Positions 61,337 to 64,000 of a DNA stretch of 64,000 bases are shown piece after piece. The notes under the pieces were generated by a model, which worked only from the letters and a program-made list of their open reading frames with translations, was not told the origin of the DNA and did not search any database. Position 1 is the first letter of the stretch; each line of letters starts with the position of its first letter. Source of the stretch: Platynereis dumerilii (taxonomy: Eukaryota > Annelida > Polychaeta > Phyllodocida > Nereididae); contig JAPTHN010000001.1 of the NCBI GenBank assembly GCA_026936325.1, positions 167,446,138 through 167,510,137 of the forward strand, written 5' to 3'. The position numbers and the translations under genes are program-made.

Positions 61337-64000
61337 CTCAATGTTGCATTGCCATCTAAATAAAATAAGTAGGAAGAAGTGTGCAATTAATCTTTGAAAG
61401 ACAATTGTCATTGTGGAGTCTGGGTGTCATTATGTGGTGGCAGAGTGAGTCATCCCAGATGGCATCTGATGTAGTCCACTGCAGGCCCCAGGGATGTCAC
61501 TATCTAAGGTCTAGGCTGGAATTCTACAGAGCCACATTGACTGCAGTCAGTGCAGAGACTGAGAGAACTGAGAGTGAGGTGCTTTCCAATTCAGGGCCCC
61601 AAGGAGTGAAAGGTGATATGTTCTTCAATAAACACATAGATGTGAGCTTTGTGTGACTATATGGGCGAGATGTGCTCCCTGTGACATTTGCAGTGAAAAG
61701 AAATGAAGAGTATTGTTGGGGCTTACTACTCTGCAAATCGCTCTGTGGATGACTGTGGATGATGCAGGCCACACACACATGGTTGCAATATGAATCCATC
61801 AGTATTCACAAGCAGTTCTTAAGTGCCTGACAAACACCAGTCTAAAACTGAGGACTCCTAAATTTGCAAGACAAGCAGAGCAATGTGTCTGTGCATAAGT
61901 ATGACACCCCATACATATCTGCTTCTGCCTCTTGCTCGCCACCCTGCCACTACTGATGTTTTCTACAACATGGGGCCTACAATATTTCACCAGTGGCCCT
62001 CTTGGCTGTCCCGGCAGTGTCCTGGCTGTGTCCTGGAAGTGTCCTGCCCCATAGAGCATTGCAGCACGCCCCGGTGTCCACTCCACATGACCTCTCTGAC
62101 ATTCTCCCTGACATTCTTCCTCATTCTGCAGCCCAACATCATCTGCATTTCGACCAACACCCTTCTCCCATGATGGCATCATCAGGCATCATCAGACATC
62201 ATCAGAAACATTGTCAACATCATCAGCACCCTTCAGAATGGAGATGTTGTGTCATTCTCTGACTCCTGACTGACTCCTGTCTGACTCTTGTCTGAATCCA
62301 GTGTTTCTGTGACTTCTGTGCCCACACAATTAGTGGCTCGTATCTCCTAAGAATTAATGAAGCCCAATCTTATATCTTTGCCAATTCTTCGCTGACATTT
62401 GTGACCTCTTTTCTCTTCAATGAGTTCGTGTAAACCTGCATCCACTATGACTCTGCCTCCTTCCTCCCCAAGCACTCCTTGCCATAATTAAGGACCCCCT
62501 GGTTGAAGACAAGCCTCACTTCTCCATCCTTCTGATTTTTCTCCAACCTTGAGATAATGAGCAGGATGACAAGGAGATTCACTTTTTCCCCCACTAGTCT
62601 AAATCTTTTTTCTCTTTTCTGACTCAACATTGCAATAATTGTACTGCACCTCTGTCACTGCATATAACACGAGACTCCCTCGGAGTCCATGGCTGCACAG
62701 TTCTGTTCGTATGCCAACTGAGACCTTGGACCTTGAGCTAGAAGCGTTTTTTGTGGCCCACAAGGACACCGATGGTTCATAGGCATGACAATTAGGACAG
62801 CATCAAAAGCCGCGTTTGTTTTTCCCAGTGCTTGCTCTCCTCAATCTTTCTGCCTCTTCTCTCCTTTTTGCTTTGCGCTTTGCTCTCCGCTTTGCTCTTC
62901 ACAATGCCTTCCTTCTTTTTCTCAGCGTTGTGAGATTTGTACTCTGGTGATTTTTGCTGAGGGTAAACTGCAAAGGGCAAACTGCGAAGGAAGTCAGATA
63001 TGAAGAATGGTGTTGGTTGCGTTATGATTCTTGTAGTCATGGATGATAAAAAATGAAAATGGGAAGTCACTATGCAGTGAAAGACCTCCACGTCCTTTAG
63101 AGAATGATACTCGCTTCCAAATCCAATCGAACCGTGGTCGAAGGCAGGTGTGACCTACCACACGGTGTTGTCATATCATTTTATAATTAATTGTACGAAA
63201 GCATGGCGCCGGGCATTAGGCAGGTAGTTTGCATAATCTTTGGCAACGTGTGGTGTGACAAATGACCTTGGGTGACATTAGGTGACTTTGGGATGACCTG
63301 TGACCTCGACCGTGACCTTGGCACCAGTGTTTTGGGCCTGGTGTCTGTGGTCTTGTAATGATAGCCAGGGCATTGGGAGGGTCATGCGGGGCCCTGAGTA
63401 ATGGCTTGCCTAGGACCTCGCGTAAAGGGTCTTGCGAGGTCCATTCATTGTGGCCTTGCCAGTGTGTCTGTGGGCCAGCCTCAGCCAATGCCCTTCTCAG
63501 GCAACTGCTGGGGGTCTCTTGACTGATATGGGGCCAGTGGGCCACCCTGGAACACACCTTGCTCTGCTCTGTATTAGCAACCATTCGTTTTCTCTCAATG
63601 GTTTTCCTGTAGCCTCCTTAACAAATGGGAGCAAGCCAAGTACACACACAGACAACATCTTAGAGGATCTGGATATGTCGAAGAAAAGGCACGGAAACAT
63701 TACGGGAATGTACAACAATTTGAGAAAGAGAAAGCGGTTGTACTTGACTACTACTTGTAGATAAAACAAATGGCTGATACCATGTATTAACTGATGCATT
63801 GAAGGAGTTCTCCGTTTAGTATCTAAGGCTATTTGCCATTTAAAGAGACCGCAAAGGGTTCTCTGTATAAGTTTTAATCCTGTGTCACGACTCACAAGGC
63901 GCTTACTGGCTCATGACTATTTTTGTCCTTCGAATGGCACACTGCTATCCATACAGCTTCAGTCTTAGTGTTAGGCACACTCAGAGGAGGACCATGCCAG

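Larger units (their letters stand above)
56584..64000 (+). other. Talin intron downstream of the F1-loop exon, 3' end outside window
   Basis: The intron starts with GTGAGT at 56584 and no acceptor with talin-like coding follows. It contains a palindromic miniature element (57159-57351) and a SINE nested in an older miniature element (60810-61336). The stretches 56584-57158, 57352-60809 and 61337-64000 hold no recognised gene. Frames near 58138, 61381 and 63216-63895 show no family motifs. A block at about 58560-58890 keeps more CpG than its surroundings and may be conserved noncoding DNA (weak evidence). Confidence 0.85.

Noticed and set aside
1-64000. Search for retroviral, LTR, Polinton or other capsid-bearing elements and for toxin genes
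   Set aside because: No recognisable gag, pol, envelope, capsid or toxin-like motif was seen in any frame, and no long direct terminal repeats were noticed.

Overview
This is eukaryotic (metazoan) genomic DNA carrying a short internal part of one host gene, talin, on the + strand. Three coding exons, with canonical AG/GT borders and matching phases, encode the end of the F0 domain and most of the F1 domain of the N-terminal FERM head: 21034-21131, 49880-50009 and 56434-56583. Joined, they give a protein clearly alignable with human talin from about residue 45 to 170. No other protein-coding gene could be supported. Everything else is intron: more than 21 kb before the first exon seen, 28,748 bp between exons one and two, 6,424 bp between two and three, and at least 7.4 kb after the third. 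The exon holding the talin start codon was not found. The talin sequence, the very large introns and the dense miniature transposons suggest a marine invertebrate. The recurrent AGGCCTA motif makes me lean to a hemichordate- or echinoderm-like deuterostome, but this is only an impression.

Region by region. 1-21 kb: several hAT-type non-autonomous elements recognisable by terminal inverted repeats and near-perfect 8-bp target duplications (969-1268, 3451-3868, 4891-6094, 9841-10552), a GCAGCAGAAT array split by one of them, a CRE/TATA promoter-like block with a strong downstream splice donor (13361-13596), a 195-bp hairpin (14561-14755) and a 53-bp minisatellite (16783-17275). 21-37 kb: a 1.5 kb hAT element with a smaller element nested in it (22615-24087), a 31-bp minisatellite in two blocks, a decayed SINE, and three of the four copies of a palindromic miniature element. 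37.8-42.8 kb: a 5,054-bp foldback element whose two arms are tandem repeats of about 350 bp, each unit carrying an RFX X-box-like palindrome. 43-50 kb: CT-rich tracts, short tandem repeats, a 157-bp tandem repeat, a CRE cluster, and a tRNA-type SINE 70 bp before the second talin exon. 50-64 kb: a candidate 60-nt in-frame cassette exon for talin (50561-50620), the third exon, a fourth palindromic element, and a SINE inserted in an older miniature element.

The points I rate highest are the candidate cassette exon, which would add a basic, serine-rich 20-residue segment inside the talin F1 domain, and the foldback element that carries some twenty X-box-like dyads. Nothing resembling a retrovirus, LTR element, Polinton or toxin gene was recognised.
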